A stretch of DNA of 35,868 nt from Puniceicoccaceae bacterium (GTDB lineage: Bacteria > Verrucomicrobiota > Verrucomicrobiia > Opitutales > Coraliomargaritaceae). Made by a program: the position numbers and the translations under genes. The stretch is taken from positions 1 through 35,868 of the forward strand of contig PBYS01000097.1 of the NCBI GenBank assembly GCA_002729725.1. Reading direction: 5' to 3'. Below are positions 1-9,226 of the stretch, in pieces (position 1 is the stretch's first letter; the number at the start of each line of letters is the position of its first letter). The notes below the pieces were generated by a model. The model did no database searches. It saw only the letters and a program-made list of their open reading frames with translations, and had not been told where the DNA came from.

Positions 1-2
1 CG

Positions 3-71
3 ATTCAGGAGCGCTGTCAGAGAGACCCCACTATTGCATACCAAGCTGTCGCCATGCTACGGCCTAAATGA
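3..71 (+). CDS. Possible 3' end of an upstream gene (partial)
   Basis: Reading frame 3 is open from the window edge and ends at TGA 69-71, giving a 22-residue tail ending in MLRPK. The residues look protein-like (charged, with an alternating helical pattern), and a gene on the same strand would fit the spacing to the next start at 141. Frame 1 is also open here, so the call is weak. No family can be recognised from so short a tail. Confidence 0.25.
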   Translation: MQERCQRDPTIAYQAVAMLRPK

Positions 72-140
72 AGTTACCTTGCACATTATCAACAATTCGA
101 AGATAGCCAAATCGACCGCAAAGTTCGAGACTCAGCTATT

Positions 141-1019
141 ATGATCATCGATTGTCATACCCACGCCTATCCTGCTGAAGTGGTGGCTGCTCCGCGTGAC
201 TGGGCGCGCACACATCGGGAAGCGCACTGGGCGGAGCTGGTGGCCCCGCTCGACCGCCCCAGCATACAGGGCTGGAGCGAGCTAGATACAATGCTAGCAG
301 CCATGGATGCAGCCGGAGTCGAGCAAGCGGTCTTGCTGGGCTGGTATTGGGAAAACGAATCGACTTGTCGCCAGCAAAACGCTGCCATTGCAGGCTGGCT
401 GGCGCAGGCGCCCCAGCGCTTGATTGGCTTCGCAGCGATCTACCCCAATGCGAATGTAATCGAGCAACTGGAAAGCGCCCAAGCTTTGGGCTTTCGCGGT
501 GTGGGGGAACTGCACATGGGGGTGCAAAACTTCAGTGCCGCCTGCCCGCACTGGCAAATGATGGCTGCATGGTGCAGCGCCCATAATTGGCCGATCAATT
601 TACACGTCACCGAAACTGCAGGCCATGAGCACCCGGGCTCGGTGGCGACTCCCCTGCAAGAGTTGGTGCGCATGGCGACTGCAGCCCCAAATTTGAAATT
701 AATTCTCGCGCACTGGGGCGGCGGCTTAGCCTTCTTTGAACAAAACCCACGCCTGCGCAAGGCACTGCGCAATGTTTACTACGATTGCGCCGCCAGCCCC
801 CTGCTGTATGAGATGCGCGTGTTTAAACAGATGGTCGATCTGGTCGGCATCGACAAGTTGCTGTTTGGATCGGACTATCCCTTGAGAATTTACCCGCGCA
901 GTCAAAAAACACCTGACATGACACGCTACATCGAAAACATTCAAAGCAAGTCGGGACTCAGCCCCACGGATTTGAGTCAACTGATGGGCGGCAACTTTGC
1001 ACGCCTGATGCATGCTTAA
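141..1019 (+). CDS. Amidohydrolase-2 family metal-dependent hydrolase
   Basis: This is a 292-residue TIM-barrel hydrolase of the amidohydrolase-related (ACMSD-like) family. The N-terminal metal motif is DCHTH (H6, H8). Further likely ligands are H155 in INLHVTE, H191 in LAHWGGG and D245 in FGSDYP, all in the order expected for the family. The length is normal for a complete single-domain member. The ATG at 141 begins the metal-binding strand almost at once, so little could be missing upstream. Family members hydrolyse or decarboxylate small carboxylated or cyclic substrates in the cytoplasm. The real substrate cannot be told from sequence. The gene converges on mpl with only nine bases between the stops, so its neighbours give no functional hint. 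No terminator is visible in the gap. Confidence 0.88.
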   Translation: MIIDCHTHAYPAEVVAAPRDWARTHREAHWAELVAPLDRPSIQGWSELDTMLAAMDAAGVEQAVLLGWYWENESTCRQQNAAIAGWLAQAPQRLIGFAAIYPNANVIEQLESAQALGFRGVGELHMGVQNFSAACPHWQMMAAWCSAHNWPINLHVTETAGHEHPGSVATPLQELVRMATAAPNLKLILAHWGGGLAFFEQNPRLRKALRNVYYDCAASPLLYEMRVFKQMVDLVGIDKLLFGSDYPLRIYPRSQKTPDMTRYIENIQSKSGLSPTDLSQLMGGNFARLMHA

Positions 1020-1028
1020 GGCGCGCTC

Positions 1029-2441
1029 TCAGTCCTCGAACAAAGCGGCCGTGCGACGTGGCAAGCCATCGAAGGAACCATTGGTTAAAAAGACCACGAC
1101 GCCGGCGGTCTGAGCGCCCAGCTGTGCTTGTAGCGCTTCGAAGACTGCCTCATTACTGGTAAATGCGGCCGCTTCGACGCCTTGAATGGACAGAGATGCA
1201 GCCATCGCGGCGGTATCCAAACGCTCCTCGGGACGCATGCGCTCGGAACGGTGCACCGCTCCGAAATAGACGCGATCGGCCTGCGATAGCGCGCTTTCAA
1301 ACTCGACTTGAAAGCGTGAAGTGGCCGCGGTATTGCTGCGTGGTTCGAAGCAAACCGTCATAGAACGCTCAGGGTAAGCCGCGCGCAATGCCTCAATCGC
1401 TCCCGCCACCGCAGTGGGATGGTGTGCGAAGTCTTCTAAGACCGTCCACTGATCATTCGAGTAGAGCACGTCTTGTCGGCGCCGCACACCGGCAAACTGT
1501 GCCAGCGGCGAAAGGTCAAAATTGCGTGGGTCCTGATGACCACTGGCCAAGGCCGCCGCCAAGGCGGCCATCGCAGCGTTGCGCGCATTAAAGAGGCCGT
1601 GCATGGACCATCGCACTTGCGCCCAAAGCTGGCCCTGCCAAACGAGCTCGAACTGTGCGCCAGTAGGCGCGTCTTGAAAATTACGGATCTGCAGCTCGTT
1701 GTCCTCTTGGGTGCCGACGCGAATTACTTGCGTCCAAGTAACAGGCAACAAGTCCGCAAGATTGGCATCGTCGCCGTTGATCAGCGCAAAACCAGAACTG
1801 GGTATGATGCGCAAGAAGTGTCGGAAGGTGCGCTGCACATCTTCCAAATCACGAAAAATATCAGCGTGGTCGAACTCCAGGTTATTCAGCACCGCCACTT
1901 GTGGGCGGTAATGGATGAACTTACTGCGCTTATCAAAAAACGCGGAATCGTATTCATCGCCCTCAATCACGAAGGGCGCACCTGTGCCGAGTTGTGCGCC
2001 TCCGGGCAGATCATTGGGCACCCCACCGATCAACCAGCCAGGCGCCTGCCCCGCTCGGTCAAGCAAGAAAGCCGTTAAAGTGGAAGTGGTGGTCTTACCA
2101 TGTGTGCCGGTAATCACCACGGGCTTGCGCTGGGGCAAAACTGTATCGTGGAAGAGCTCGGGCAAGGAAATGTAGGCCACCTGCGACTGATTGAGTAGCC
2201 ATTCGACCTCAGGATTGCCGCGGCTCATGGCATTGCCTACCACCACAGTGTCTGGCTTCAATGCCGCCAGTCGATCGGCATCGAAACCTTCGAGTAAATC
2301 AATGCCGGCATTCGCCAACACATCCGACATCGGTGGATATACGCCGGCATCGCAGCCAAGTACTTCATGACCTTGCTCTTTGACAAGAAGTGCGGCATTG
2401 CCCATGGCAGTGCCGCAAATGCCCATGAAGTAAATGCGCAT
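1029..2441 (-). CDS. mpl: UDP-N-acetylmuramate:L-Ala-gamma-D-Glu-meso-DAP ligase
   Basis: This 470-residue Mur-ligase-family enzyme would attach recycled murein tripeptide to UDP-MurNAc in the cytoplasm. The N-terminus carries the dinucleotide-like MGICGTAMG loop. The ATP P-loop is TGTHGKTTTS (about residues 111-120, K116), followed by the EGDEYDSAF and NNLEFDHADIF central-domain motifs. The C-terminal ligase domain has FAHHPTAV and LTNGSFDG. The MGICGTAMG start and the LTNGSFDG ending fit Mpl better than MurC, which is the main alternative. The length matches the family. The gene lies six bases after fabD and is the last gene of the long complex I transcript. Its presence implies meso-DAP peptidoglycan and a turnover route; no other recycling gene is in the window. 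Confidence 0.9.
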   Translation of the reverse strand: MRIYFMGICGTAMGNAALLVKEQGHEVLGCDAGVYPPMSDVLANAGIDLLEGFDADRLAALKPDTVVVGNAMSRGNPEVEWLLNQSQVAYISLPELFHDTVLPQRKPVVITGTHGKTTTSTLTAFLLDRAGQAPGWLIGGVPNDLPGGAQLGTGAPFVIEGDEYDSAFFDKRSKFIHYRPQVAVLNNLEFDHADIFRDLEDVQRTFRHFLRIIPSSGFALINGDDANLADLLPVTWTQVIRVGTQEDNELQIRNFQDAPTGAQFELVWQGQLWAQVRWSMHGLFNARNAAMAALAAALASGHQDPRNFDLSPLAQFAGVRRRQDVLYSNDQWTVLEDFAHHPTAVAGAIEALRAAYPERSMTVCFEPRSNTAATSRFQVEFESALSQADRVYFGAVHRSERMRPEERLDTAAMAASLSIQGVEAAAFTSNEAVFEALQAQLGAQTAGVVVFLTNGSFDGLPRRTAALFED

Positions 2442-2447
2442 CCCTAC

Positions 2448-3353
2448 CTAGGAAGGAATCTCTTCAAACTCGGACATCGGCGTCACGACCAGTGAGCGGT
2501 CGATACGCTTTGCAAAGCCTGCAAGCACTTTCCCCGGACCGCATTCGAAGAATTCACTGATGCCGTTATCAGCCGCCATGTTGCGCAAGTTATCCTCAAA
2601 GCGTACCGAAGAAACCACTTGGCTCACAAGGGCCTCTTTAATTGCTTGCGGATCGCTGATTTGCTGACCGGTCACATTGGTGTAGCAGACCAGTTCAGGC
2701 GCTTTGAAATCGAAGTCTTTAATAAACTCAGCAAATGCATCGCGCGCTGACTCCATCAAGCGGCTGTGATACGCACCCGCCACATTGAGCGGCTTACATA
2801 GCTTGAAACGGCCCTTCGAAGCTGCGACGGCTTCCAGCACCTTAGCGTTGTCGCCCGAGATCACGATTTGCCCGGGGCAATTCAAATTAGCGATTTCAAT
2901 ATCGAACTCATCGCAGAAGGTTTGCACATCTTCAGGGGCACCACCGATCACGGCGGCCATACCTCCCTTAGTCGCGTCGCAGGCCATCTGCATCAAGCGG
3001 CCACGCTCCGCCACCAGGCGTAGCCCGGTGGCAAAATCATACACACCAGCAGCTGCCAAAGCGGTGAGCTCACCGAGGCTTAAGCCACAGGCTGCCTTCA
3101 GATCGTTTAAGAGACCGCGTTCTTTAAGAATGCTGAAAAGCACGTAGCCCTGCACATAGAGCGCCGGTTGGCAGACGCGCGTTTCTGTCAAAGTAGCCTC
3201 TGGGCCATCGAAGCAGACGCTTTTTAAGTCCCAACCGAGCACTTCGTTCGCTTCGTCATAAAGCGCTTTCGCGATCTCGGAGTGATCGTAGAGCGAACGG
3301 CCCATGCCCACAGTTTGTGCGCCCTGGCCGGAAAAAAGAATACCTGTTGCCAT
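2448..3353 (-). CDS. fabD: Malonyl-CoA:ACP transacylase
   Basis: This 301-residue enzyme transfers malonyl from CoA to acyl carrier protein, the entry step of type II fatty-acid elongation in the cytoplasm. FSGQGAQTVGMG (residues 7-18) forms the oxyanion region. The nucleophile is S92 in GLSLGE, and the catalytic His is H196 in AYHSRLM. The C-terminal ECGPGKVL motif is also present. The length is typical. The gene starts 29 bases after nuoN, with an AT-rich spacer and no clear Shine-Dalgarno, and is followed by mpl. The usual fab neighbours (fabH, fabG, acpP) are not in the window, so fabD appears detached from a lipid cluster and attached to the complex I operon. Confidence 0.93.
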   Translation of the reverse strand: MATGILFSGQGAQTVGMGRSLYDHSEIAKALYDEANEVLGWDLKSVCFDGPEATLTETRVCQPALYVQGYVLFSILKERGLLNDLKAACGLSLGELTALAAAGVYDFATGLRLVAERGRLMQMACDATKGGMAAVIGGAPEDVQTFCDEFDIEIANLNCPGQIVISGDNAKVLEAVAASKGRFKLCKPLNVAGAYHSRLMESARDAFAEFIKDFDFKAPELVCYTNVTGQQISDPQAIKEALVSQVVSSVRFEDNLRNMAADNGISEFFECGPGKVLAGFAKRIDRSLVVTPMSEFEEIPS

Positions 3354-3382
3354 AATATAAAAAATTCAAATGTGATGTTCGA

Positions 3383-4897
3383 CTAACGAATGATCGGTAG
3401 CGCTGCAGGCAAGAGCCCCACGACTACGGAAGCCACTGTGAACGCCCCCAGCAGAAAGCGATCGCCTGCAGTGGAAGGACAAGCCGCTTCGTTGACCACT
3501 TCGGTAGACGGCGCCGAGAAGTAACTCTCACGAATCCAACCGAAGTAATAGTAAATCGAAATCACGACACCAATCACAGCAATAATCAGCAAGCCATAGA
3601 GGCTAGCTTGAAAGGCGGCCACAAAGAGGAAGAGCTTACCGATGAAACCACCCAGCGGCGGGATGCCCGCCAAGGAACCGAGACCGCATGCGAGCACACC
3701 CCCGAGGAAGGGATGCTTGCGTGCAAAGTTTTGATAATGATCGAGCTCTTGGATCGCATCGTCCGCCGCAGCAGAAAGCGACATGACACCAAAGACCGCG
3801 AATGAAGCGAGCAAGTAGGTGAAGAGGTAAAAGATCACCGCATAAACAGCCCAATCCACACCACGCATCAGTGCCACCACACCGAGCAGCAGATAACCGG
3901 CGTGTGCGATGCCCGAAAGCCCCATCAGGCGCTTCACATTACGCTGCGTGACCGCAGCGATATTCCCAAAGAGAATGGTGGCGGCCGCAATGACAGAGAG
4001 GACTGGAACCAGAAAGTCCTGTAAGCCAAAGAAAGGCCCACTAACCAACTGGATGAGAACAATAAAGCCAGCTGCCTTGGAAGCCACGGCAAGGTAAGCG
4101 GTGACAGGCGTGGGCGCACCTTGATAGACGTCGGGCACCCAAATTTGAAAAGGCACGGCACCGATTTTGAAGCAGACGCCTGCAATGACTAGCAGCGCAC
4201 CAATCTTCACGATGAGATTATCCATATTCGGAATCACAAAGTGCATCAGCTGGGTATAGTTAAGCGAGTCATGGCTGGACGCCACCAACTCTGGACTACC
4301 AGCGATGCCATAAAGCAGCACGATACCGAACAGAAGAATGCCAGAGCTGAGCGCGCCGAGGATCAGGTATTTCAAGCCAGCTTCCAGCGAGAATTGACTC
4401 CTGCGGTTGTAAGCAACCAATACGTAAAAGGCCACCGTCACTGTTTCCAGCGCCACGAAGAGCATGACGAAGTGTGCACTCTGCACCAGCAGCATCATCG
4501 CAGCTGAAATAATCAGCACCAGTGCGTAAAACTCCGTTTTGGGCAAAGCTGACTGCCGTACGAAGTAGACCTTACCTAAGTAGCAAACTGCCAGTGAACT
4601 GAGAAGGAAGAAGCCACGCATTAATTGAGTGACATCGTTCTGCGCAATGAGCCCGCTGAAATATTCGCGCTGATCGAAGCTGCAGCATCCAGCACAGGTA
4701 AAGGCCAGCACTAGGACAATCACTTGTCCCCAAACTGCAAGACGAGGAATCCAGCGCGTCTGCTGACTGCGTGGCAAAGCCATCTCAGCCCCCAGAAGCC
4801 CCAGAGCGAGCACGCCCAAGAGGATCTCGGGCAGAATGGCCGCCCATTCATTAGTCGCGGTGAAACCGCTCAAAAATTCAATAAGAAGTTCGTTCAT
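3383..4897 (-). CDS. nuoN: NADH-quinone oxidoreductase subunit N
   Basis: This 504-residue, strongly hydrophobic protein is one of the three antiporter-like proton-pumping subunits of the complex I membrane arm. About 14 membrane segments can be seen. The conserved core includes the GALSSGILLFG stretch, a lysine-containing FKIGAVPFQIWVPDVYQGAP loop and the GLSGIAHAGYLLLG helix. The stop of nuoM and the start of nuoN overlap by one base (TAATG). A good Shine-Dalgarno (AAGGAGG on the - strand) sits about ten bases upstream, inside the nuoM end, which supports coupled translation and this start. It is the last nuo gene, followed by fabD. Confidence 0.95.
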   Translation of the reverse strand: MNELLIEFLSGFTATNEWAAILPEILLGVLALGLLGAEMALPRSQQTRWIPRLAVWGQVIVLVLAFTCAGCCSFDQREYFSGLIAQNDVTQLMRGFFLLSSLAVCYLGKVYFVRQSALPKTEFYALVLIISAAMMLLVQSAHFVMLFVALETVTVAFYVLVAYNRRSQFSLEAGLKYLILGALSSGILLFGIVLLYGIAGSPELVASSHDSLNYTQLMHFVIPNMDNLIVKIGALLVIAGVCFKIGAVPFQIWVPDVYQGAPTPVTAYLAVASKAAGFIVLIQLVSGPFFGLQDFLVPVLSVIAAATILFGNIAAVTQRNVKRLMGLSGIAHAGYLLLGVVALMRGVDWAVYAVIFYLFTYLLASFAVFGVMSLSAAADDAIQELDHYQNFARKHPFLGGVLACGLGSLAGIPPLGGFIGKLFLFVAAFQASLYGLLIIAVIGVVISIYYYFGWIRESYFSAPSTEVVNEAACPSTAGDRFLLGAFTVASVVVGLLPAALPIIR

Positions 4898-6486
4898 TAG
4901 TGTGTAACCTCCTTGTGTGCGTCCACCTGAGTGGGGAGCACGGCCGAGTGGATGACCGGCAAATTGCTTTGTTCCTGTGGATACATTTCAACCAACTCAC
5001 GGTTGGCATCGTCTGAAAAGATGCGTGGAAAAATACCGATCAGCACCAGACCCGCGATCAAGATGCCAGCGGGCAATTTTTCGAAGCCCTGCAAATCGGT
5101 AATTTGACCACTCTCTAAGCGGTCGGCGAAGTCGCCCTTGGGCTGACCAAAGAAGATATTAGCCACAGCGCGCAGGCCGTAGATGGCGGAAATAATGATG
5201 CCAATGGCCGCGGGCACGACGATCCAGCGCGTGAGCTCCGTCTCTGCAAGTGCTGCAAAGATAGTGAACTCTCCCCAGAAATTACCAAAGCCGGGCAAAC
5301 CAATGCTAGCCATCGAACCAGCCACGAAGCATGCTGCCAGCGCAGGCGCTTTAGAGGCGAGCCCCCCCATCGCACTGAGGTCGAAAGTTTGACTGCGGTG
5401 GTAGATGCATGTCGACAGCATGAAGAGCAGTGCCACCGAGAGACCGTGCGCCACCATCAACAGCAACGCCCCACCCGCGCCCACCACGGAAAAGCAAGCC
5501 AAGCCAAGGAAGGCATAGCCCATGTGCATGACGGAACTGTAGCCAAGCATCATTTTGAGATCCTTCTGCGCCATCGTGACTAGACCGATGAAAAGGATGT
5601 TACCCAATGCGAGCCACACGATCCAAGAGAACCAATGTTCGCCCCCCGCCGGCAAGAGCGGTCCAGCGATCTGGAGCAGGCCATAGAGACCGAATTTTTT
5701 CAAAACACCTGCGTGTAGCATTGCGGCACCTGTCGGAGCGACGGCATAGCCCTTGGGCGCCCAGCTGTGAAATGGGAAGAGTGAAACCAAGATACCAAAA
5801 CCGAAAAGCAACAGCGCAAAGATATTGTTTTGCACGGTCTCGGAGAGCGGCTGTGCGGACAAGTAGTTGCGCAGTTCCACCAGCGAGAAGGAATCTGCGC
5901 CGCTTTGCACGTAGAGTGCAATCAGGCCGAGTAAGGAAAGCAGCGCGCCAAGGGTCAGGTAAACCGTCATCTCGATGGCAGCCCCGCGACGGCCCGCGCC
6001 GCCCCACATACCGATCATTAAGAAGGTAGGGATGAGCGCAAATTCATGGAAGAAGTAGAAGAAAAACACATCGACCGAGGCAAAGGTCCCCATCAAGCCG
6101 CCCAACATAAAGAGCAGCAAAGCCAGATAAAGGTGCGGACGATCCGCATTGGAATACATCGCATAGAGCCCCGCCGCTAAGCCGACTGTGCCCGCGAGCA
6201 AGAAGAGCGGCATGGAGATACCGTTCAAGCCCAAGTGCAGGTAAATGCCAATGCTCTCAAGCCCGGTCGGCAAGCGCAGCTCGAAGTTATACTCACCCAC
6301 CAATGAAGGTTCGAAAAGACTATAGAGCAGCAGCCCAATGATTAATGGCCAAGCAAAGCCAAATGCGGCCACTGCTCGAATGGTCGTTTGACTGAAGCGT
6401 GCACCGAAGAGCAAGACTGTGCCCGCAACCAACGGTGCCAGAATTGCGACGAGCAAAAAGAGTGAATTCGTGTCGAGGTTTCCCAT
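4897..6486 (-). CDS. nuoM: NADH-quinone oxidoreductase subunit M
   Basis: This antiporter-like subunit of the complex I membrane arm has 529 residues from the chosen start. Motifs include FYFFHEFALIPTFLMIGMWGG with the conserved membrane Glu, then FGFGILVSLFPFHSWAPKGYAVAPTGAAMLHAGVLKK split over two helices, and YSSVMHMGYAFLGL. An earlier in-frame ATG at 6564 would add 26 charged residues lying inside nuoL, which are not typical of NuoM. The ATG at 6486 begins MGNLDTNS just before the first membrane helix, 23 bases after the nuoL stop, and is preferred. It is the middle of the L-M-N trio that translocates protons when quinone is reduced. Confidence 0.95.
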   Translation of the reverse strand: MGNLDTNSLFLLVAILAPLVAGTVLLFGARFSQTTIRAVAAFGFAWPLIIGLLLYSLFEPSLVGEYNFELRLPTGLESIGIYLHLGLNGISMPLFLLAGTVGLAAGLYAMYSNADRPHLYLALLLFMLGGLMGTFASVDVFFFYFFHEFALIPTFLMIGMWGGAGRRGAAIEMTVYLTLGALLSLLGLIALYVQSGADSFSLVELRNYLSAQPLSETVQNNIFALLLFGFGILVSLFPFHSWAPKGYAVAPTGAAMLHAGVLKKFGLYGLLQIAGPLLPAGGEHWFSWIVWLALGNILFIGLVTMAQKDLKMMLGYSSVMHMGYAFLGLACFSVVGAGGALLLMVAHGLSVALLFMLSTCIYHRSQTFDLSAMGGLASKAPALAACFVAGSMASIGLPGFGNFWGEFTIFAALAETELTRWIVVPAAIGIIISAIYGLRAVANIFFGQPKGDFADRLESGQITDLQGFEKLPAGILIAGLVLIGIFPRIFSDDANRELVEMYPQEQSNLPVIHSAVLPTQVDAHKEVTH

Positions 6487-6509
6487 ATCTAACCTAAGAA
6501 AAAGTGAAT

Positions 6510-8360
6510 TTACAGAAGTCCGGAAGCGACCGCCCAAAGAAGAACTAGGCCAGCGAGGAACCAATAAACGTAGCTGTGAATGTTGCCATCATGCAGGGAT
6601 CGTGAGCACATACCGACGAGACCTACCAGACCTGCGCTACCGCGCACCAGGATGCCCTTGATCACAAAGACATCAATAAAACTGAGGAAGAGCGCGATGC
6701 GTTGCTGAATTTTGGCCACATAGTAGCCATAGATTTCATCAAACCAGAGACGTGACTTCAAGAAGCCATAGACTGGAGGCGCACTCTTTGCGAGGCGATC
6801 CTCTTTGGCGCCCACGCGGTAGTAGAACAATGAAAGCGCAAGGCCCACCACCCAAGCGGCCGAGCCGAGGATCAGCACCTTAGTGTGCATGGCATCGTGC
6901 CCAGACATATGATGCAAGTGATCGAGGTTCTCTTTGATCAAGCCACCGAGTTGCTCCGGCCAGAAACCGATCCAACCACCCGCGACGGATAGCACAGCTA
7001 AAACGATCAAAGGAATCAGCATAGTCAGCGGACTCTCCTTCGCATGCGAAGCAGCGTCGGACTTGGGCTGGCCGAGGAAAGCGATCCAAAAAAGACGCCC
7101 CATGTAGCCTGCGGTTAAGAAAGCACCCAAAGTGAGCAGAATAAAGATCGGCGAACTAGTCAGGCCAGCGGCGACGAGGATCGCATCTTTCGAGTAGAAA
7201 CCAGCCAAGCCGTAAAAGCCGCAAAGCGCCAAGGTGCCCAGTAAGAAGGTGATCGAAGTGATCGGCATCTTCTTTAGCAGGCCGCCCATTTTAAAGATGT
7301 CTTGCTCGTGGTGGCAACCGTGGATGACCGATCCAGCTGCAAGGAAGAGCAGCGCCTTGAAAAAGGCGTGAGTGATCAGGTGGAAGAGTGCCACGCCTGG
7401 CAGGCCAAGACCAAAGGCGGCCGACATGTAGCCGAGCTGCGAGAGCGTGGAATACGCCAAAATCTTTTTAATGTCATTCTGACCGTAAGCACAAAATCCA
7501 GCATAGACTGCAACGGAGGTGCCGAGCCATGCGATAAATGTTAACACTTCAGGCGTAAATAGAAACTGGATACGAATCAGGAAGTAGACACCCGCGGCGA
7601 CCATGGTAGCCGCGTGAATCAAAGCGGAAACAGGCGTCGGACCCGCCATCGCATCGGGCAACCAAACATGCAGTGGGAATTGAGCCGACTTACCAATGAA
7701 GCCACACATCAGCAGCGCAGCAATGCATGCACTGATTAGTTCGCTATTCGCCGCGACGATGCCGTGCATCTCACTGAGGTTTGTGGTGCCGAAGTGCCAG
7801 TAGGCATATACGATACCGATCAAAAAGCCAAAGTCCCCCACTCGATTGACGATAAACGCCTTCTTCGAGGCAGCGGCAGCTTCGTCGGTATCGAGGTAGT
7901 GACCAATCAACATATAAGAGCTGAAACCCACCAGCTCCCAGAATACGAAGATCATAATCAAGTTGTCCGCCAGCACGATACCGAGCATGGAGAACATGAA
8001 GATCGATAGACCGCCAAAGAAGCGAGCGCGCCCCTTGTCGTCGGCCATATAGCCGAGACTGAAAAGATGGATTAAGAAGCCAACCGCTCCCACCATCGTC
8101 AGCATGGTCGCCGAGACACCATCGAAAAGAAAGCCCATCGACACGCTATAATCGCCGAAGCTGAGCCAATCCCAAGACACGGTTAGGCTTTCGCCCGCAG
8201 CACCACGGATCGCAAGCAGCGAAAAGACGAAGATGCCTGCCGCGGCGAGCACCGAGATGGCCGAAGCCACTTTGCCCATACGGCGAAAAAAGAATGCGAT
8301 CAAAGCCGCTGAAACCAGCGGGGTGAGAAGCACAGCGAGAAGAGACTGAGTGGCGGTCAT
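6510..8360 (-). CDS. nuoL: NADH-quinone oxidoreductase subunit L
   Basis: This is the distal proton-pumping subunit of complex I, 616 residues with about 15-16 membrane segments. The conserved FVFWELVGFSSYMLIG helix carries the key Glu. GFIGKSAQFPLHVWLPDAM with AGPTPVSALIHAATMV is the family signature, with Lys and His on the broken helices, and YSTLSQLGYMSAAFGLG follows. The C-terminal portion (beyond about residue 480) contains the region that becomes the long lateral amphipathic helix, and the protein ends in a last membrane anchor. The length is within the family range. The start lies four bases after the nuoK stop, so the genes are co-transcribed. No Shine-Dalgarno is evident. Confidence 0.96.
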   Translation of the reverse strand: MTATQSLLAVLLTPLVSAALIAFFFRRMGKVASAISVLAAAGIFVFSLLAIRGAAGESLTVSWDWLSFGDYSVSMGFLFDGVSATMLTMVGAVGFLIHLFSLGYMADDKGRARFFGGLSIFMFSMLGIVLADNLIMIFVFWELVGFSSYMLIGHYLDTDEAAAASKKAFIVNRVGDFGFLIGIVYAYWHFGTTNLSEMHGIVAANSELISACIAALLMCGFIGKSAQFPLHVWLPDAMAGPTPVSALIHAATMVAAGVYFLIRIQFLFTPEVLTFIAWLGTSVAVYAGFCAYGQNDIKKILAYSTLSQLGYMSAAFGLGLPGVALFHLITHAFFKALLFLAAGSVIHGCHHEQDIFKMGGLLKKMPITSITFLLGTLALCGFYGLAGFYSKDAILVAAGLTSSPIFILLTLGAFLTAGYMGRLFWIAFLGQPKSDAASHAKESPLTMLIPLIVLAVLSVAGGWIGFWPEQLGGLIKENLDHLHHMSGHDAMHTKVLILGSAAWVVGLALSLFYYRVGAKEDRLAKSAPPVYGFLKSRLWFDEIYGYYVAKIQQRIALFLSFIDVFVIKGILVRGSAGLVGLVGMCSRSLHDGNIHSYVYWFLAGLVLLWAVASGLL

Positions 8361-8364
8361 GGTT

Positions 8365-8670
8365 CTAGCGACTCAAGGAGGTGAGTTGATCGACCATCAC
8401 CGTTTGGCGCAGACGGAAAAGCGCGACGATGATAGCGAGGCCGAGGGCGACTTCAGCAGCCGCCACAGTGATAATAAAAAAGACGAAAAGGTTGCCATCC
8501 ATGGTGCCGTTGTATCGGGAAAATGCGACCAGCGCGAGATTCACCGCATTGAGCATTAACTCCAGCGACATATAGATGATCAGCGTGTTCTTGCGAAGAA
8601 CCACCCCGAGCAAGCCGATTGCAAAGAGCAATCCGGCAACCAATATAAAAGCGTTTATACCTACGGTCAT
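8365..8670 (-). CDS. nuoK: NADH-quinone oxidoreductase subunit K
   Basis: This small membrane subunit of complex I has 101 residues and three membrane helices, the size usual for NuoK. The sequence shows [34 protein letters not shown] split by the conserved buried Glu residues (in the [11 protein letters not shown] and [10 protein letters not shown] helices), which belong to the proton path linking the peripheral arm to the pumps. The spacing is 12 bases from nuoJ and four to nuoL. The spacer to nuoJ holds an AT-rich microrepeat described separately. Confidence 0.95.
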   Translation of the reverse strand: MTVGINAFILVAGLLFAIGLLGVVLRKNTLIIYMSLELMLNAVNLALVAFSRYNGTMDGNLFVFFIITVAAAEVALGLAIIVALFRLRQTVMVDQLTSLSR

Positions 8671-8673
8671 ATA

Positions 8674-8690
8674 AATTAGGAATTAAGAAT
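8674..8690. repeat. Short AT-rich microrepeat, nuoJ-nuoK spacer
   Basis: AATTAGGAATTAAGAAT resembles the block in the nuoE-nuoF spacer, in the same orientation, and supplies the TAA stop of nuoJ. Confidence 0.4.
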
Positions 8691-9216
8691 GTTTCTTCGA
8701 CACCACAATAACGCCGATCATAGCGGACAGCAGCAAGAAGCCGGTAACTTGGAATGGCAGCATATATTTGGTGAATAAGCTGTAACCAAATGACTTGGCG
8801 GATGTGGTAAAAGGAATACCAATCCCTGCGCCAGTGGGATTCTCCAGAACTGGCAGTAAGGAGGTTTCAGGTAAATGCTGTCCACCGGCAAAAGCAGAAC
8901 AAATCATAACGACCAAGAGCGCAAATCCAGCAATCGAGGCAGCGAGTGTCAGCTTATCCTTTAAGATCTGATTGGTTTCCTTATCCACATCAAGTAGCAT
9001 GATAATGAATAGGAAGAGCACCATGACCGCGCCTGCATATACGAGAATCTGCAACACAGCGAGAAAGTAAGCTTCCAGCAACACAAACATCCCTGCCGTG
9101 CCAACGAAGGAAACAATCATGCACATGGCGCTATTCACTGCATTCGGGCTCACTACCATCAGGAGTGCCGAAGTCAGCGTAATGGCTGCGAAGACGTAAA
9201 AGAGTATATCGATCAT
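8683..9216 (-). CDS. nuoJ: NADH-quinone oxidoreductase subunit J
   Basis: This 177-residue complex I membrane subunit has five predicted helices and is equivalent to mitochondrial ND6. The helix LVYAGAVMVLFLFIIMLLDV, with its conserved YAGAVMVLFLF stretch, is diagnostic: it forms the pi-bulge helix that moves during coupling. The length is close to the E. coli protein. Its stop codon TAA (8683-8685) falls inside an AT-rich TAATTC-type microrepeat, so the last residues (KKHS) directly abut repeat sequence. It sits between nuoI (10-base gap) and nuoK. Confidence 0.95.
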   Translation of the reverse strand: MIDILFYVFAAITLTSALLMVVSPNAVNSAMCMIVSFVGTAGMFVLLEAYFLAVLQILVYAGAVMVLFLFIIMLLDVDKETNQILKDKLTLAASIAGFALLVVMICSAFAGGQHLPETSLLPVLENPTGAGIGIPFTTSAKSFGYSLFTKYMLPFQVTGFLLLSAMIGVIVVSKKHS

Positions 9217-9226
9217 GATTCGAAAT

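Noticed and set aside
1473..2078. Long + strand open frame (201 codons) opposite mpl
   Set aside because: It lies wholly antisense to the well-supported mpl gene and shows no recognisable motif.
6487..6564. Extended N-terminus of nuoM
   Set aside because: The extra 26 residues overlap nuoL, are Arg/Ser-rich and do not fit the family; the start at 6486 is better.
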